A stretch of 64,000 nt of DNA from Piscinibacter sp. (GTDB taxonomy: Bacteria; Pseudomonadota; Gammaproteobacteria; Burkholderiales; Burkholderiaceae_C), in NCBI GenBank assembly GCA_017983795.1, contig JAGOAS010000005.1, positions 117,955 to 181,954 on the forward strand, given 5' to 3'. The translations under genes were made by a program, and so were the position numbers. The notes beneath the pieces were generated by a model. The model did no database searches and was not told the origin of the DNA. It worked only from the letters and a program-made list of their open reading frames with translations. Positions 41,471 through 52,863 of the stretch are shown here, one piece after another. Every line of letters starts with the position of its first letter. The first letter of the stretch is position 1.

Positions 41471-42289
41471 ATGCAAGCCGCTACACCGCCCTCCCCCGCC
41501 GGATCGGCCACGCCGCGCAGCATGCTGGCACTCGTCTGCGCGCTCGCCGTCTACGCGGGCTCGGTGGCGCTGCTCGATGGCGTCGGCAGCGCGCTCGGCC
41601 GTGACATGTCGATGCTGGACAAGCATCTGGCCGTGATTGCCTTCGCCGGCCTGGCTGCGCTCAGCCATGGCGAGGCGCTCTGGGTGGCCCTGTGCGTGCT
41701 GGGCTTCGGCGTCTATCGCTGGTATCGCAACGGCCGCCGCATGGATGCGGCGATCGCGCTGAGCTTCACGTCGATCGCTCTCGTCGTGGCATCCATGCTC
41801 CACGCCGTCGACGCCGCCGAGCGGCGCACGGGACTTCACGCGCAGGCGCTGGCCGCGGCGGTGAACCAGGGCGATCGCCAGCGGCTGCGCGAGGTGGCCC
41901 TGGGTTGCGAAGTCTTCTGCGGCTTCGCGCGGGACAGCGGCCCGCTGGTGTGGCTGGTCGGCAACGCGGCATCGGACGCGGACTTCAATGCCATCGGCGC
42001 CATGCTGAACCGCGGCGCGCTGCGCAACGCCCGCTCGGGCTGGCTGCCCGATCGCCGGACACCGCTGGAAGCAGCGGTGGACCGGTACGCCACCGATTCG
42101 AACCTGGCGCCTTACCTGCTGGGCATCAGCCGGGTGAACTTCCACTTCACGGTGCCGCGCGCCAGCCAGGTCGAGCTCGATGCCGCGCTGGCCCATGCCG
42201 TGCAGGCACGCACGCCGCAGGCACTGATCAGCGAGCTGCTGCAGAACGGCGCCCGCCCGCCGGCTGCACGGCCCGGCACGGTCGATTGA
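41471..42289 (+). CDS. Membrane protein with ankyrin-like C-terminus, unknown
   Basis: 272 aa. Three or four hydrophobic segments in the first half (MLALVCALAVYAGSVALL, LAVIAFAGLAALSHG, ALWVALCVLGFGVY, AIALSFTSIALVVASML), followed by a soluble region with ankyrin-like pieces (LPDRRTPLEAAVDRYA, ALISELLQNGARPP). No function recognised. It ends 28 nt before the end of the convergent next gene. Confidence 0.65.
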   Translation: MQAATPPSPAGSATPRSMLALVCALAVYAGSVALLDGVGSALGRDMSMLDKHLAVIAFAGLAALSHGEALWVALCVLGFGVYRWYRNGRRMDAAIALSFTSIALVVASMLHAVDAAERRTGLHAQALAAAVNQGDRQRLREVALGCEVFCGFARDSGPLVWLVGNAASDADFNAIGAMLNRGALRNARSGWLPDRRTPLEAAVDRYATDSNLAPYLLGISRVNFHFTVPRASQVELDAALAHAVQARTPQALISELLQNGARPPAARPGTVD

Positions 42290-42316
42290 CGCCGTGCGCC
42301 CGCGGACGCCGCGACG

Positions 42317-43222
42317 CTACTGCAGCCAAGGGTGATCCGGCACGAAGGCGGAGTCGGACTGGAAGCGCGCCGTCCCGTCCTGCGGGTTGAACAGGCGGAA
42401 CTCCATCGCTGCATCGCGGAATCGGGGCCCGCATGCATGCGTGAAGACAGCAGCCCGGCCGGCCGCGAGCACCGGCTGGTTGTCGATGCCGACGATGCCC
42501 TTCGCCGCGACCTTGGTGCCGTCCTTGGCCAGCTGGTAGGCGCACCCGCCCGCGCCGGGCGTGCAACCCTCGTCCGAGACGCCGGCCCAGCAGCGCTCCC
42601 ATTGCCGGCCATGGGGCAGCACGAACATCAGGTTGACCCGCAACGACTCGTTGCTGCGATTGGTGACATGGATGGCCTCGCCCTCGCGCCGCAGTTCGAG
42701 CTGCGGGGGCACGCTGCCGGCCGGTGCATGCGGCGTGGTCTGCATCTGCGCCTGCAGCCTGGCGAGGTTGTCTTCGAACCAGGCGAGCTCGGCGGCGCTG
42801 CTGCGCGCGCGGGCGCCCTCGGCATCCTTGTGCATCGGCAGGAACAGGCCGACACACAGCACCAGCAGCATGACGGCGGCGATCACGCCACGCCCCGCGA
42901 CGCCTAGTGATCGGCCGAGGAATCCGGCCAGCGCCACCGCGGCCCCGCTCGCGATGACAAAGACGCCGGCCGCGAAGAAGAAAAAGACCAGTCCGCCGAA
43001 GCTGTAGTCACCCGCCGGGATGGACTTCCAGTAAAGACGCGTGGCCAGCGCGCCGATGCCGAGACCGAGGATCCACACCGAGAGGTACCACGCGATGGTG
43101 CCGCCGGAGCCGGGATCGTCGCCATGCTGGCTCGCCATGTCCTTCAGCGCGGCGAGCATCCGCGGCCCTTTGGCCACGAGCAGATAGACGACGATCAGGA
43201 TCGCGAGCCACGAAATACTCAT
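42317..43222 (-). CDS. Membrane protein of unknown function
   Basis: 301 aa with about four membrane segments in the first 130 residues (MSISWLAILIVVYLLVAKG, IAWYLSVWILGLGIGALA, FGGLVFFFFAAGVFVIASGAAVAL, GVIAAVMLLVLCVGLFLPM) and a soluble C-terminal half with four cysteines (ERCWAG, DEGCTPGAGGCAY, FTHACGPRF) that could form disulfides outside the cytoplasm. No family recognised. Confidence 0.65.
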   Translation of the reverse strand: MSISWLAILIVVYLLVAKGPRMLAALKDMASQHGDDPGSGGTIAWYLSVWILGLGIGALATRLYWKSIPAGDYSFGGLVFFFFAAGVFVIASGAAVALAGFLGRSLGVAGRGVIAAVMLLVLCVGLFLPMHKDAEGARARSSAAELAWFEDNLARLQAQMQTTPHAPAGSVPPQLELRREGEAIHVTNRSNESLRVNLMFVLPHGRQWERCWAGVSDEGCTPGAGGCAYQLAKDGTKVAAKGIVGIDNQPVLAAGRAAVFTHACGPRFRDAAMEFRLFNPQDGTARFQSDSAFVPDHPWLQ

Positions 43223-43249
43223 GCGGGAATTCTCGCTGCCGCGCGAGCC

Positions 43250-43894
43250 TCAGCCGCGCACCACGCCCGCCCGCGCCCGCGCGGCCTCGTCCCAGTCCGG
43301 GCCGTCGAACCACGCATCACCCTTCAGATAGGCCGCCAGCATGGCCAGCGAATCGAGGCCCCAGAACAGGCGGCCGTCGACGGCGACCGTGGGCACGCCG
43401 AAGAGGCCGAGCGCCAGCGCGCGGGCCGTGTTGCCCTTCAGCGATTGCTTGACCGCCTCGCTGTCCGGATCGCGCTGCGGCGCGAGCGTGGCGCGCAGGG
43501 CTTGGAGGCGTGCCGCGTCGTTCGCGTCCGCGCCCTCGCCGCGCCACACGTGGTGGAACACGCGCTCGCACTGCCAGCGGTTCGGCGTGCCGCCCTCGCC
43601 CGCGCAGGCGTGCAGCAGGCGCAGCAGCGCGAGCGGGTTGAAGGGGTGCTGCGCCGGCGTGGCGATGGGAATGCCGAGCTGATGTGCTGCCCAAGCGATC
43701 TGCCGGAAGGTCCAGGCGCGCTTGGGCTCGATCTCGGCCGGGCCCTTCTGGCCCCATTGCCTGAGCAGGCCGGCGAACAGGATGGGCTGGTAGTCGACGC
43801 GGTAGGAGAGGCCTTCCAGCGCCTGCGGCAGCTGCTCGAAGGCGAGGTAGGCGTAGGGCGAGATCGGGTCGAACCAGAACTCGAGATGCTTCAT
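43250..43894 (-). CDS. DsbA-family 2-hydroxychromene-2-carboxylate isomerase-like protein
   Basis: 214 aa thioredoxin-fold protein. It opens HLEFWFDPISPYAYLAFEQLP, where the Ser replaces the redox Cys as in kappa-class glutathione transferases and HCCA isomerases, and ends with LFGVPTVAVDGRLFWGLDSL. Glutathione-dependent isomerase or transferase activity is expected; substrate unknown. It overlaps the DUF1289 gene by 4 nt. A second member of this family is at 53427-54038. Confidence 0.85.
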   Translation of the reverse strand: MKHLEFWFDPISPYAYLAFEQLPQALEGLSYRVDYQPILFAGLLRQWGQKGPAEIEPKRAWTFRQIAWAAHQLGIPIATPAQHPFNPLALLRLLHACAGEGGTPNRWQCERVFHHVWRGEGADANDAARLQALRATLAPQRDPDSEAVKQSLKGNTARALALGLFGVPTVAVDGRLFWGLDSLAMLAAYLKGDAWFDGPDWDEAARARAGVVRG

Positions 43895-44091
43895 CGCGGA
43901 TCACCCTTGGCCGCGGCAAAGGCCTCGCGGCGCTGCGCGAGCAGCTGCCACACCGCCAGCTTCTGCGCGTCGTCCATCACCGACCAGGCGGCGATCTCGT
44001 CGAGCGTGCGCAGGCAGCCTTCGCACCAGCCGCTGCGTGCGTCCATCTTGCACACGCTGATACACGGCGAGGGCACGGTGGCGGTGCTCAT
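43891..44091 (-). CDS. DUF1289 protein
   Basis: 66 aa. Four-cysteine motif PCISVCKMDARSGWCEGCLRTLDEIAAW, the signature of DUF1289, probably a metal-binding knuckle. Overlaps the genes on each side by 4 nt within a tightly packed operon. Function unknown. Confidence 0.85.
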   Translation of the reverse strand: MSTATVPSPCISVCKMDARSGWCEGCLRTLDEIAAWSVMDDAQKLAVWQLLAQRREAFAAAKGDPR

Positions 44092-44582
44092 GCCTGCGTC
44101 ACGTCGGCCACCGGCGCGCCGGTGAGCGCTTCGAGCTGCGCCGGGCTCAAGCGGAATACGCCGTTCGGGTGCCCGGCCGCGGCCCAGATCTCGTCGAAGC
44201 GGAACAGCTCGCGGTCGATCAGCGTCACCGCCGGCGTGGCGTGCGCCAGCGGCGACACGCCGCCGATGGTGAAGCCGGTGCGCGCCTTGACGAAATCGGC
44301 ATCGGCACGGCCCAGCGAGCCGACCTGCGCCGCCACCTTCTTCTCGTCGACACGCTTGTCGCCCGAGGTCACGACGAGCACCGCCACTTCATCGGCCTTG
44401 CGCCGGAAGATCACGCTCTTGGCGATCTGGCCGACCTGCACGCCGAGCGCGTCGGCCGCCTCCTGCGAGGTGCGCGCCGACACCTCGAGCCAGCGCGGCG
44501 CATGCGGATGGCCGCGCTCGGCGAGCGCGCGTGCGACGCGCTGGAAACCTTCGGGGCGCTGTGAGAGATCGTCCTCGCTCAT
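44088..44582 (-). CDS. YbaK/EbsC-type aminoacyl-tRNA deacylase
   Basis: 164 aa trans-editing domain protein. Motifs are GQIAKSVIFRRKADEVAVLVVTSGDKRVDEKKV and FTIGGVSPLAHATPAVTLIDREL, where the GxxP-like GGVSPLAH loop and the conserved Lys are seen in YbaK/ProX proteins. It hydrolyses mischarged tRNA (Cys-tRNAPro or Ala-tRNAPro in the family). The exact substrate is not decided by sequence. Confidence 0.87.
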   Translation of the reverse strand: MSEDDLSQRPEGFQRVARALAERGHPHAPRWLEVSARTSQEAADALGVQVGQIAKSVIFRRKADEVAVLVVTSGDKRVDEKKVAAQVGSLGRADADFVKARTGFTIGGVSPLAHATPAVTLIDRELFRFDEIWAAAGHPNGVFRLSPAQLEALTGAPVADVTQA

Positions 44583-45493
44583 GCCGCCACCTTCTCGCGC
44601 TTGGCCAGCAGCGCCTTGCCGGCGCGCGACACCGGCGGCCGGCCCAGCACCGCGGAGATGAAGGCCCCCGCATCGACCAGCGCATCCAGATCGATGCCGG
44701 TCTGGATGCCCAGCCCGTTGAGCATGAACACCACGTCCTCGGTGGCGACGTTGCCGGTCGCGCCCTTCGCATACGGGCAGCCGCCCAGGCCGGCCACGCT
44801 GGCGTCGAAGGTGTGGATGCCCATCTCCAGGCAGGCGTAGATGTTGGCCAGCGCCTGGCCGTAGGTGTCGTGGAAATGGCCGCTGACTTCTTCGATCGGG
44901 AAGTGCTTGAGCGCGCGCTCCATCGCCGCCTGCACGCGCCGCGGCGTGCCCACGCCGATGGTGTCGGCCACGCCGCAGTGATCGACGGCTATGCCCTTCA
45001 TCAGCCGCACGATGTTCTCGACCTCGTCGGGCGTCACCTCGCCCTGGTAGGGGCAGCCGAGCGCGCAGGAGATCGCCGCGCGCACCTTCAGGCCCTTCTC
45101 GTGCGCCAGCGCCACCACCGGCGCGAAGCGCTCCACCGATTCGGCGATCGAACAGTTGATGTTGCGCTGGCTGAAGGCCTCGCTGGCCGCGCCGAATACC
45201 ACCACCTCGTCGGGCCGCGTAGTCAGCGCCGCCTCCAGGCCCTTGAGGTTGGGCGTCAGCACCGAGTAGCGCACGTCGCTGCGGCGCGTGATGTCAGCCA
45301 TCACTTGCGCGTTGTCGGCCATCTGCGGCACCCACTTGGGGCTGACGAAGCTGGTGACCTCGATCTCGCGCAGCCCCGCCGCCTGCAGGCGATGCACGAG
45401 CTCCACCTTGTGCGCCGTGGCCACCGGCTGCTTCTCGTTCTGCAAACCGTCGCGTGGCCCCACGTCGACGATGCGCACAGTCGAAGGAATCAT
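44579..45493 (-). CDS. mvaB: Hydroxymethylglutaryl-CoA lyase
   Basis: 304 aa TIM-barrel enzyme cleaving HMG-CoA to acetyl-CoA and acetoacetate, the last step of leucine degradation. Motifs are VDVGPRDGLQNEK with catalytic Arg/Asp, VTSFVSPKWVPQMAD, the metal-binding HFHDTYGQA, and the active-site Cys loop GLGGCPYAKGATGN. It is separated from the carboxylase genes by a small divergent gene. Overlaps the YbaK gene by 4 nt. Confidence 0.93.
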   Translation of the reverse strand: MIPSTVRIVDVGPRDGLQNEKQPVATAHKVELVHRLQAAGLREIEVTSFVSPKWVPQMADNAQVMADITRRSDVRYSVLTPNLKGLEAALTTRPDEVVVFGAASEAFSQRNINCSIAESVERFAPVVALAHEKGLKVRAAISCALGCPYQGEVTPDEVENIVRLMKGIAVDHCGVADTIGVGTPRRVQAAMERALKHFPIEEVSGHFHDTYGQALANIYACLEMGIHTFDASVAGLGGCPYAKGATGNVATEDVVFMLNGLGIQTGIDLDALVDAGAFISAVLGRPPVSRAGKALLAKREKVAA

Positions 45494-45600
45494 GAAAAAA
45501 GTCCCGTGCAAATGGGCAGTTTCAACTGGTAACCCCGTGGCTAGGGATGGCGCTTCGACGCCTGATACAGGAAGATACATCCACTCGAACAGGAACCTTC

Positions 45601-45969
45601 GTGGACACCAGCACCCGCCTCCGTCTCGCCACCCGCATCCATTTTGCGCTGCTGCGCCACTATGGGCAGAAGGTGGAGATCGGCGAGCTGATGAAGGCCG
45701 AGGGTGAAGTGCGCGAGGCGATCTGGGTGTGCGAAGCCTCGGGCGACGCCGAACTGGCCACGATCGCGCGCCAGCTGCGCGAAGCCAACGACGCACCCGA
45801 GACGCCCGAGGTGCCCGGCCGCGTGCCGCAAGACACCGCCTGGGCCAGCGAAACCTCGGGCTTCGGCGTGTCGCGCCCGGTCGAGCTGGAGATGACGCAG
45901 CAGCCGCCGGCCAACTGGCTCAAGCCCTCCACCTGGGGCCGCCGCAGCGGCCCGGCGCGCCACAGCTGA
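45601..45969 (+). CDS. Conserved hypothetical protein
   Basis: 122 aa soluble protein from GTG 45601, which has AGGAA upstream; an ATG 54 nt earlier (45547) is in frame but codes a Thr/Arg-rich piece of doubtful meaning. The body starts DTSTRLRLATRIHFALLRHYGQKVEIGELM, is helical and acidic, and ends in a Pro/Trp-containing tail (PPANWLKPSTWGRR). No family recognised. It is the only plus-strand gene inside the leucine catabolic block. Confidence 0.6.
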   Translation: MDTSTRLRLATRIHFALLRHYGQKVEIGELMKAEGEVREAIWVCEASGDAELATIARQLREANDAPETPEVPGRVPQDTAWASETSGFGVSRPVELEMTQQPPANWLKPSTWGRRSGPARHS

Positions 45970-45988
45970 GCGCCGCCGCGCGCGCCGC

Positions 45989-47989
<2,001 letters not shown>

Positions 47990-47996
47990 GCGGACC

Positions 47997-48614
47997 TCAG
48001 GGAGTCGAATCGGCACTGCGCAGGAAACCGGACGCGCGACGCAGCAGCGCACGCAGGAACTTGCCGAGCACCACGATCACGACGATCGCGGCCACCAGCG
48101 CGACGAACAGCACCACCGCCAGCGCTGCCGGATGCGTCCACGACAGCCACAGCGAGGCCGGCACGAAGGCATCGCCGAGCAGCGACAGGCCGATGTTGGA
48201 GAAGGGCTCGGGGGAGGTGTTGGCGGCGGCGCGCGTGGTCGCCTTGGCGACGTGGCTGGTGGCGGCCAGCGTGCCGCCCATCAGCGCGGCGGCCATCGCC
48301 CAGGTGGCCTGGTCGGCGCCGAATACGGAAGCCGCCAGCGCCGCGCCGGCGGGGATGCGCACCAGCGTGTGGATCAGATCCCACAGCGTATCGACGCCGG
48401 GAATCTTGTCGGCGAAGAACTCGACGAACAGCATGAAGCCGCTCGCGCCCAGCATGGCCGGATGCTGCAGCAGCTTCAGGCCCTGCGGCAGCTCGACCCA
48501 GCCGAGATACCCGGCGAGGCCGGTGAGGAAGACGACGAGGTACAGCCGCAGGCCGCTCGCCCAGCCGAGCGCGGCTGCGATCGCAAGCAACTGCGTGGTG
48601 TCGAGCGCCTGCAT
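47997..48614 (-). CDS. DUF4126 membrane protein
   Basis: 205 aa with about five hydrophobic segments. It opens LLAIAAALGWASGLRLYLVVFLTGLAGYLGWVELP and contains GFMLFVEFFADKIPGVDTLWD, typical of DUF4126. It lies inside the leucine operon between the hydratase and mccA, 7 nt from the latter. A transport role has not been shown. Confidence 0.75.
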   Translation of the reverse strand: MQALDTTQLLAIAAALGWASGLRLYLVVFLTGLAGYLGWVELPQGLKLLQHPAMLGASGFMLFVEFFADKIPGVDTLWDLIHTLVRIPAGAALAASVFGADQATWAMAAALMGGTLAATSHVAKATTRAAANTSPEPFSNIGLSLLGDAFVPASLWLSWTHPAALAVVLFVALVAAIVVIVVLGKFLRALLRRASGFLRSADSTP

Positions 48615-48619
48615 GCTGT

Positions 48620-49402
48620 TCAGGCGAGCCAGTTCGGCGCGCGTTTGCCGAGGAAGGACTGGATGCCTTCGCGGCCTTCGTCGCTGGCGCGGATGTCGGC
48701 GATGCGGCGCGCGGTATCGGCGCGCAGTTCGGCGGCTATGGCTCGGCCGGCCACGTCCTGCACCAGAGACTTGCAGGCGCGCACCGCCATCGGCCCGTTG
48801 GCCACCAGCGCGGCGACGATCTCGTCGACCTTGGCATCGAGCGCTTCGGGCGCGACGCACTCGTGCACGAAGCCCATCGCGTGGGCTTGCGCCGCGCTGA
48901 AGCGTTCGGCGGTGAGAAACCAGCGCCGCGCGGCCTGCTCGCCCATCGCCTTCACCACATAGGGCCCGATGGTGGCTGGCAGCAGCCCGAGCTTCGCTTC
49001 GCTGAGGCAGAAGTTCACGCCCTCGGCCGCCACCAGCACGTCGCACACCGCGGCCAGGCCCAGGCCGCCGGCATAACAGTCGCCGTGCACGCGGCCGACG
49101 ATGGGCCGCGGGCACGAATAGATCGTCCACAGCATGTCGGCCAAAGCCTGCGCGTCGGCGCGGTTCTGCTCCCAGCTGTAGCCGGCCATGGCGCGCATCC
49201 AGTTCAAGTCGGCGCCGGCGCAGAAGGCCTTGCCGTGGCCGCCGAGCACGATGCAGCGCAGCGTGCTGTCGGCGGCCAGCGCGGCGAAGGTCTGCGTGAG
49301 CTCCACGATCACACCGTCGTTGAAGGCGTTGCGCACCTCGGGGCGATTGAGGAATACGCGCGCCACGGGGCCGCTGCGTTGCACGTCGAGGGTGGTGCTC
49401 AT
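48620..49402 (-). CDS. liuC: Methylglutaconyl-CoA hydratase (enoyl-CoA hydratase family)
   Basis: 260 aa crotonase. Oxyanion segments GKAFCAGADLNWMR and DCYAGGLGLAAVCDVLVA. Active-site Glu candidates include the one in FCLSEAKLGLLPATIGPYV. Hydrates 3-methylglutaconyl-CoA to HMG-CoA. The assignment rests on its place directly between carboxylase subunits (8 nt from mccB) and on general family similarity. Confidence 0.85.
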   Translation of the reverse strand: MSTTLDVQRSGPVARVFLNRPEVRNAFNDGVIVELTQTFAALAADSTLRCIVLGGHGKAFCAGADLNWMRAMAGYSWEQNRADAQALADMLWTIYSCPRPIVGRVHGDCYAGGLGLAAVCDVLVAAEGVNFCLSEAKLGLLPATIGPYVVKAMGEQAARRWFLTAERFSAAQAHAMGFVHECVAPEALDAKVDEIVAALVANGPMAVRACKSLVQDVAGRAIAAELRADTARRIADIRASDEGREGIQSFLGKRAPNWLA

Positions 49403-49410
49403 GCCCGGCC

Positions 49411-51033
49411 TCACATGCGGAACACGCCGAACTTCGCCTCGGGAATCGGCGCGTTCAGGCTCGCGCTGATCGCCAGCGCGAGCACGCGGCGCGTATCGGC
49501 CGGGTCGATGATGCCGTCGTCCCACAGCCGCGCGCTGGCGTAGTACGGATGCGCCTGGTGCTCGAACTGGTCGAGGATAGGTTGCCTGAAGGCCTTCTCC
49601 TCCTCCGCGCTCCACGTGCCGCCCTTGGCCTCGATGCCGTCACGCTTGACGGTGGCCAGCACGCTGGCCGCCTGCTCGCCGCCCATCACCGAGATGCGCG
49701 CGCTCGGCCACATCCACAGGAAGCGCGGGCTGTAGGCGCGGCCGCACATGCCGTAGTTGCCGGCGCCGAAGCTGCCGCCGGTGATGATGGTGAACTTGGG
49801 CACGTTGACGGTCGACACCGCCGTGACCATCTTCGCGCCGTTCTTGGCGATGCCTTCGTTCTCGTACTTGCGGCCGACCATGAAGCCGGTGATGTTCTGC
49901 AGGAAGATCAGCGGGATCTTGCGCTGGCCGCACAGCTCGATGAAGTGCGCACCCTTGAGCGCGCTCTCGCTGAACAGGATGCCGTTGTTGGCGACGATGC
50001 CCACCGGCATGCCCTCGATGTGCGCGAAGCCGCACACCAGCGTGGTGCCGTAGCGCGCCTTGAACTCGTCGAACTCGCTGCCGTCGACGATGCGCGCGAT
50101 GATCTCGTGCACGTCGTAGGGCTTGCGCGGGTCGGTGGGGATGATGCCGTGCAACTCGCTGGCGTCGAACAGCGGCGGCTTCGGCGCGGCGAGGCGCTGC
50201 CCGTGCTCCTTGCGCCAGTTGAGATTCGCCACCACGCCGCGCGCCAGCGCCAGCGCGTGCGTGTCGTTCTGCGCGAGGTGGTCGACCACGCCCGACAGGC
50301 GCGTGTGCACGTCGCCGCCGCCGAGATCCTCGGCGCTCACCACCTCGCCGATTGCCGCCTTCACCAGCGGCGGGCCGCCGAGGAAGATGGTGCCCTGGTT
50401 CTTCACGATGATCGATTCGTCGCTCATCGCCGGCATGTAGGCGCCGCCCGCGGTGCACGAGCCCATCACCACCGCGATCTGCGGGATGCCCTGGGCGCTC
50501 ATGTTGGCCTGGTTGAAGAAGATGCGGCCGAAGTGCTCGCGATCCGGGAACACGTCGTCCTGATTCGGCAGGTTGGCGCCGCCGCTGTCGACCAGGTAGA
50601 CGCACGGCAGGCGGTTCTGCAGCGCGATCTCCTGCGCGCGCAGGTGCTTCTTCACCGTCAGCGGGAAGTAGGTGCCGCCCTTCACCGTGGCGTCGTTGCA
50701 CACGATCATGCAATCGACGCCGCTGATGCGGCCGATGCCGGCGATCAGGCCCGCACCCGGCGCGGCATCGACCCCGCCTTTCTCCTTGTACATGTTCAAG
50801 GCGGCGAGCGGCGCCACCTCGAGGAAGGGCGTGTCGGGGTCGAGCAGCATCTCGACGCGCTCGCGCGGCAGCAGCTTGCCGCGTGCGGTGTGCTTGGCGC
50901 GCGCCGCCTCGCCGCCGCCCAGGGCGACTTGCGCAAGACGCGCGTTCAGGTCGTCGACCAGCGCGCGCATCGCCGCGGCGTTGGCCTTGAAATCCTCGGA
51001 GCGGGGGCTGAGGTTGGAGGCGAGAACGGGCAT
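49411..51033 (-). CDS. mccB: Methylcrotonoyl-CoA carboxylase beta subunit
   Basis: 540 aa carboxyltransferase. N-terminal acyl-CoA part ([29 protein letters not shown]), [32 protein letters not shown] and [18 protein letters not shown], the biotin-side [15 protein letters not shown], and [20 protein letters not shown]. These are strongly typical of MCC beta rather than propionyl-CoA carboxylase. First gene of the leucine operon, divergent from an AraC regulator. Confidence 0.94.
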   Translation of the reverse strand: MPVLASNLSPRSEDFKANAAAMRALVDDLNARLAQVALGGGEAARAKHTARGKLLPRERVEMLLDPDTPFLEVAPLAALNMYKEKGGVDAAPGAGLIAGIGRISGVDCMIVCNDATVKGGTYFPLTVKKHLRAQEIALQNRLPCVYLVDSGGANLPNQDDVFPDREHFGRIFFNQANMSAQGIPQIAVVMGSCTAGGAYMPAMSDESIIVKNQGTIFLGGPPLVKAAIGEVVSAEDLGGGDVHTRLSGVVDHLAQNDTHALALARGVVANLNWRKEHGQRLAAPKPPLFDASELHGIIPTDPRKPYDVHEIIARIVDGSEFDEFKARYGTTLVCGFAHIEGMPVGIVANNGILFSESALKGAHFIELCGQRKIPLIFLQNITGFMVGRKYENEGIAKNGAKMVTAVSTVNVPKFTIITGGSFGAGNYGMCGRAYSPRFLWMWPSARISVMGGEQAASVLATVKRDGIEAKGGTWSAEEEKAFRQPILDQFEHQAHPYYASARLWDDGIIDPADTRRVLALAISASLNAPIPEAKFGVFRM

Positions 51034-51170
51034 GGGGTCTTTCGTGGTTCTTCTGCGCCGCGGGCACGGGCCGTGCCGGGGATTGTGCAAGCGGCGAGCT
51101 TACGCGCGCACGCGTCGCCTTGCCTGCCAACGAGGTTGCAAATCGTGCCACGGTGCGCGAGACTGCAGCC

Positions 51171-52199
51171 ATGCCCACCCCACCGCCCGCCGCGCGCCGC
51201 CCGGCCGTCACGCCGATGGCCTTCGTGCGTGCGATGGTGCGGGCCTACGAGCGGCGCGGGCTGGATCCTTCCGCGGCGCTGCGCGAGGCACAAATCACGC
51301 CATCCGCCTTGCGCCGCGCCGACGCCCGCATCACCGCCGCGCAGATGGAGACGATCTCGGGGCTGGCGATGCAGCAGCTCGACGACGAGGCGCTCGGCTG
51401 GTTCTCGCGCCGCCTGCCCTGGGGCAGCTACGGCATGCTGTGCCGCGCGTCGATCACCTCGCCGCAGCTCGGCCTCGCGCTGCAGCGCTGGTGCCGCCAC
51501 CACCGCCTGCTGACCGAAGACATCGTGCTGCACCTGGCCACCGACGGCGCCGCCGCGCGGCTGTGGATCGAGGAGCGGCGCGATCTCGGCGAGATGCGCG
51601 AGATCTGCTGCGTGACGCTGCTGCGCTACGTGCACGGCTTCGCCTGCTGGGCGATCGACTCGCGCATCCCGCTGCGCGAGGTGCACTTTCCGTTTCCCGC
51701 GCCGCGCCACCGCGACGCGTACCCGGTGATGTTTCCGGGGCCGGTGCGCTTTCGCATGCCGCACGCCGGCCTGGTGTTCGACGCCGCCTACCTGGCGCTG
51801 CCGCTGCGGCGAGACGAACGCGCGCTACAGGCGATGCTGCAGCGCGCGCTGCCGCTGACGGTGCTGCAGTACCGCCGCGACCGCCTGCTCGCGCAGCGCG
51901 TGCGCGAGGCGCTGCACGCCGACACGGCGGGCCTGGCCGACGCGGCCGCGGTGGCGGCGGCGCTGAACGTGTCGGTGCGCACGCTGCACCGCCAGTTGCG
52001 CGACGAGGGCTGCTCGCTGCAGCAGCTCAAGGACGAGGCGCGCCGCGCCCGCGCGACCGAACTGCTCGAGCGCAGCCGCCGGCCGATCAAGCAGATCGCG
52101 GCGGCGGTGGGCTTTCGCAACGAGAAGAGTTTTGCGCGCGCGTTCGCGGGGTGGACGGGGGTGGCGCCGAGCGCATGGCGGGAGGGGGTGCGGCGGTAG
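51171..52199 (+). CDS. AraC-family transcriptional regulator
   Basis: 342 aa regulator. N-terminal arabinose-binding-like domain (about 20-200) and C-terminal HTH pair (LNVSVRTLHRQLRDEGCSLQQLKDEARRARATELLE, then IKQIAAAVGFRNEKSFARAFAGWTGVAPSAWR). It is divergent from mccB and probably activates or represses the leucine degradation operon. ATG 51171 was preferred to TTG 51120. The 137-bp gap to mccB holds a perfect dyad GGCACGG-G-CCGTGCC (51063-51077). Confidence 0.85.
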   Translation: MPTPPPAARRPAVTPMAFVRAMVRAYERRGLDPSAALREAQITPSALRRADARITAAQMETISGLAMQQLDDEALGWFSRRLPWGSYGMLCRASITSPQLGLALQRWCRHHRLLTEDIVLHLATDGAAARLWIEERRDLGEMREICCVTLLRYVHGFACWAIDSRIPLREVHFPFPAPRHRDAYPVMFPGPVRFRMPHAGLVFDAAYLALPLRRDERALQAMLQRALPLTVLQYRRDRLLAQRVREALHADTAGLADAAAVAAALNVSVRTLHRQLRDEGCSLQQLKDEARRARATELLERSRRPIKQIAAAVGFRNEKSFARAFAGWTGVAPSAWREGVRR

Positions 52200-52247
52200 C
52201 GGTCAAGGAGCTGGCGCCCTAGCAGGTCAGTTCAGCGCCGCATCGAC

Positions 52248-52562
52248 TCAGGCTTCGTTCATCCACGCCGGAATGTCTCGCTTCTCGTGAAGCACGCGCC
52301 AGACGTCGATCTGCTCGTCGCGTTCGATGTAGAAGACCAGGTAGGGGTAGCGCCCAAGAGGCCAGAATCTCAGATCTGCGAGCCCGAGCTGGTGCGCATA
52401 GCGCGGGGATCCCGCCGCCGGATGGCGTGCGATATGCGCGTATGCCTTCTCGAGCTCGTCGACGAATCCCAGGGCGACCTTCGCAGAGGCTTCGGCCAAG
52501 TAGCGATCGATTGCCTCCTCGACATCCCTGTTGGCGAGTTCCCGGGGGACGACGACCTTCAC
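52248..52562 (-). CDS. parE: ParE/RelE-family toxin (second module)
   Basis: 104 aa toxin. Typical pieces are VEEAIDRYLAEASAKVALGFVDELEKAYAHIARHPAAGSPRY, LRFWPLGRYPYLVFYIERDEQIDVWRVLHEKRDIP. The toxin is clearly diverged from the first ParE at 11647-11958, while the antitoxins' DNA-binding parts are alike. It overlaps parD by 4 nt (ATGA). Confidence 0.9.
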   Translation of the reverse strand: MKVVVPRELANRDVEEAIDRYLAEASAKVALGFVDELEKAYAHIARHPAAGSPRYAHQLGLADLRFWPLGRYPYLVFYIERDEQIDVWRVLHEKRDIPAWMNEA

Positions 52563-52807
52563 GACCTTCGCGTCGACGTTCGGCCGCCGATCCTGCCGCG
52601 CAGTGTCGCGAAGTAGGCGCCGTCCGCCGCCGCAGCGGGCCGGGATCTCGCGCCGGCGAGCAGCAGTTCCCGCAGTTGAAGGCGCTCCTGGTCCTTGCGA
52701 ATCAGCTCTCGAACGTACTCGCTGCTGGTCCCGAAACCGCGGCTGTCGACCTGCTCGTCGACGAAGGCCTTCAGTGCCTCCGGAAGAGAGATGTTCATCG
52801 TGCTCAT
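52559..52807 (-). CDS. parD: ParD-type antitoxin (second module)
   Basis: 82 aa. RHH domain MNISLPEALKAFVDEQV then SEYVRELIRKDQERLQL, followed by a toxin-binding tail. ATG 52807 gives MSTMNIS; an ATG 9 nt later is also possible. There is no Shine-Dalgarno sequence before it, and the promoter lies only 6 nt upstream, so the mRNA may be leaderless. Confidence 0.9.
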   Translation of the reverse strand: MSTMNISLPEALKAFVDEQVDSRGFGTSSEYVRELIRKDQERLQLRELLLAGARSRPAAAADGAYFATLRGRIGGRTSTRRS

Positions 52808-52813
52808 CGGGAC

Positions 52814-52842
52814 ATCATAGAAATCTTGGCAAACTTTGGCAA
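52814..52842 (-). promoter_or_regulatory. Second parD promoter with tandem operator half-sites
   Basis: On the minus strand: TTGCCA (52837-52842, 5/6), 17-bp spacer, TATGAT (52814-52819, 5/6), then 6 nt to the parD ATG. Two identical half-sites TTGCCAA (52836-52842 and 52826-52832) lie 10 bp apart. The geometry is identical to the first parDE promoter. Confidence 0.75.
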
Positions 52843-52863
52843 ACGACTTGCGGCAGGCGGCAT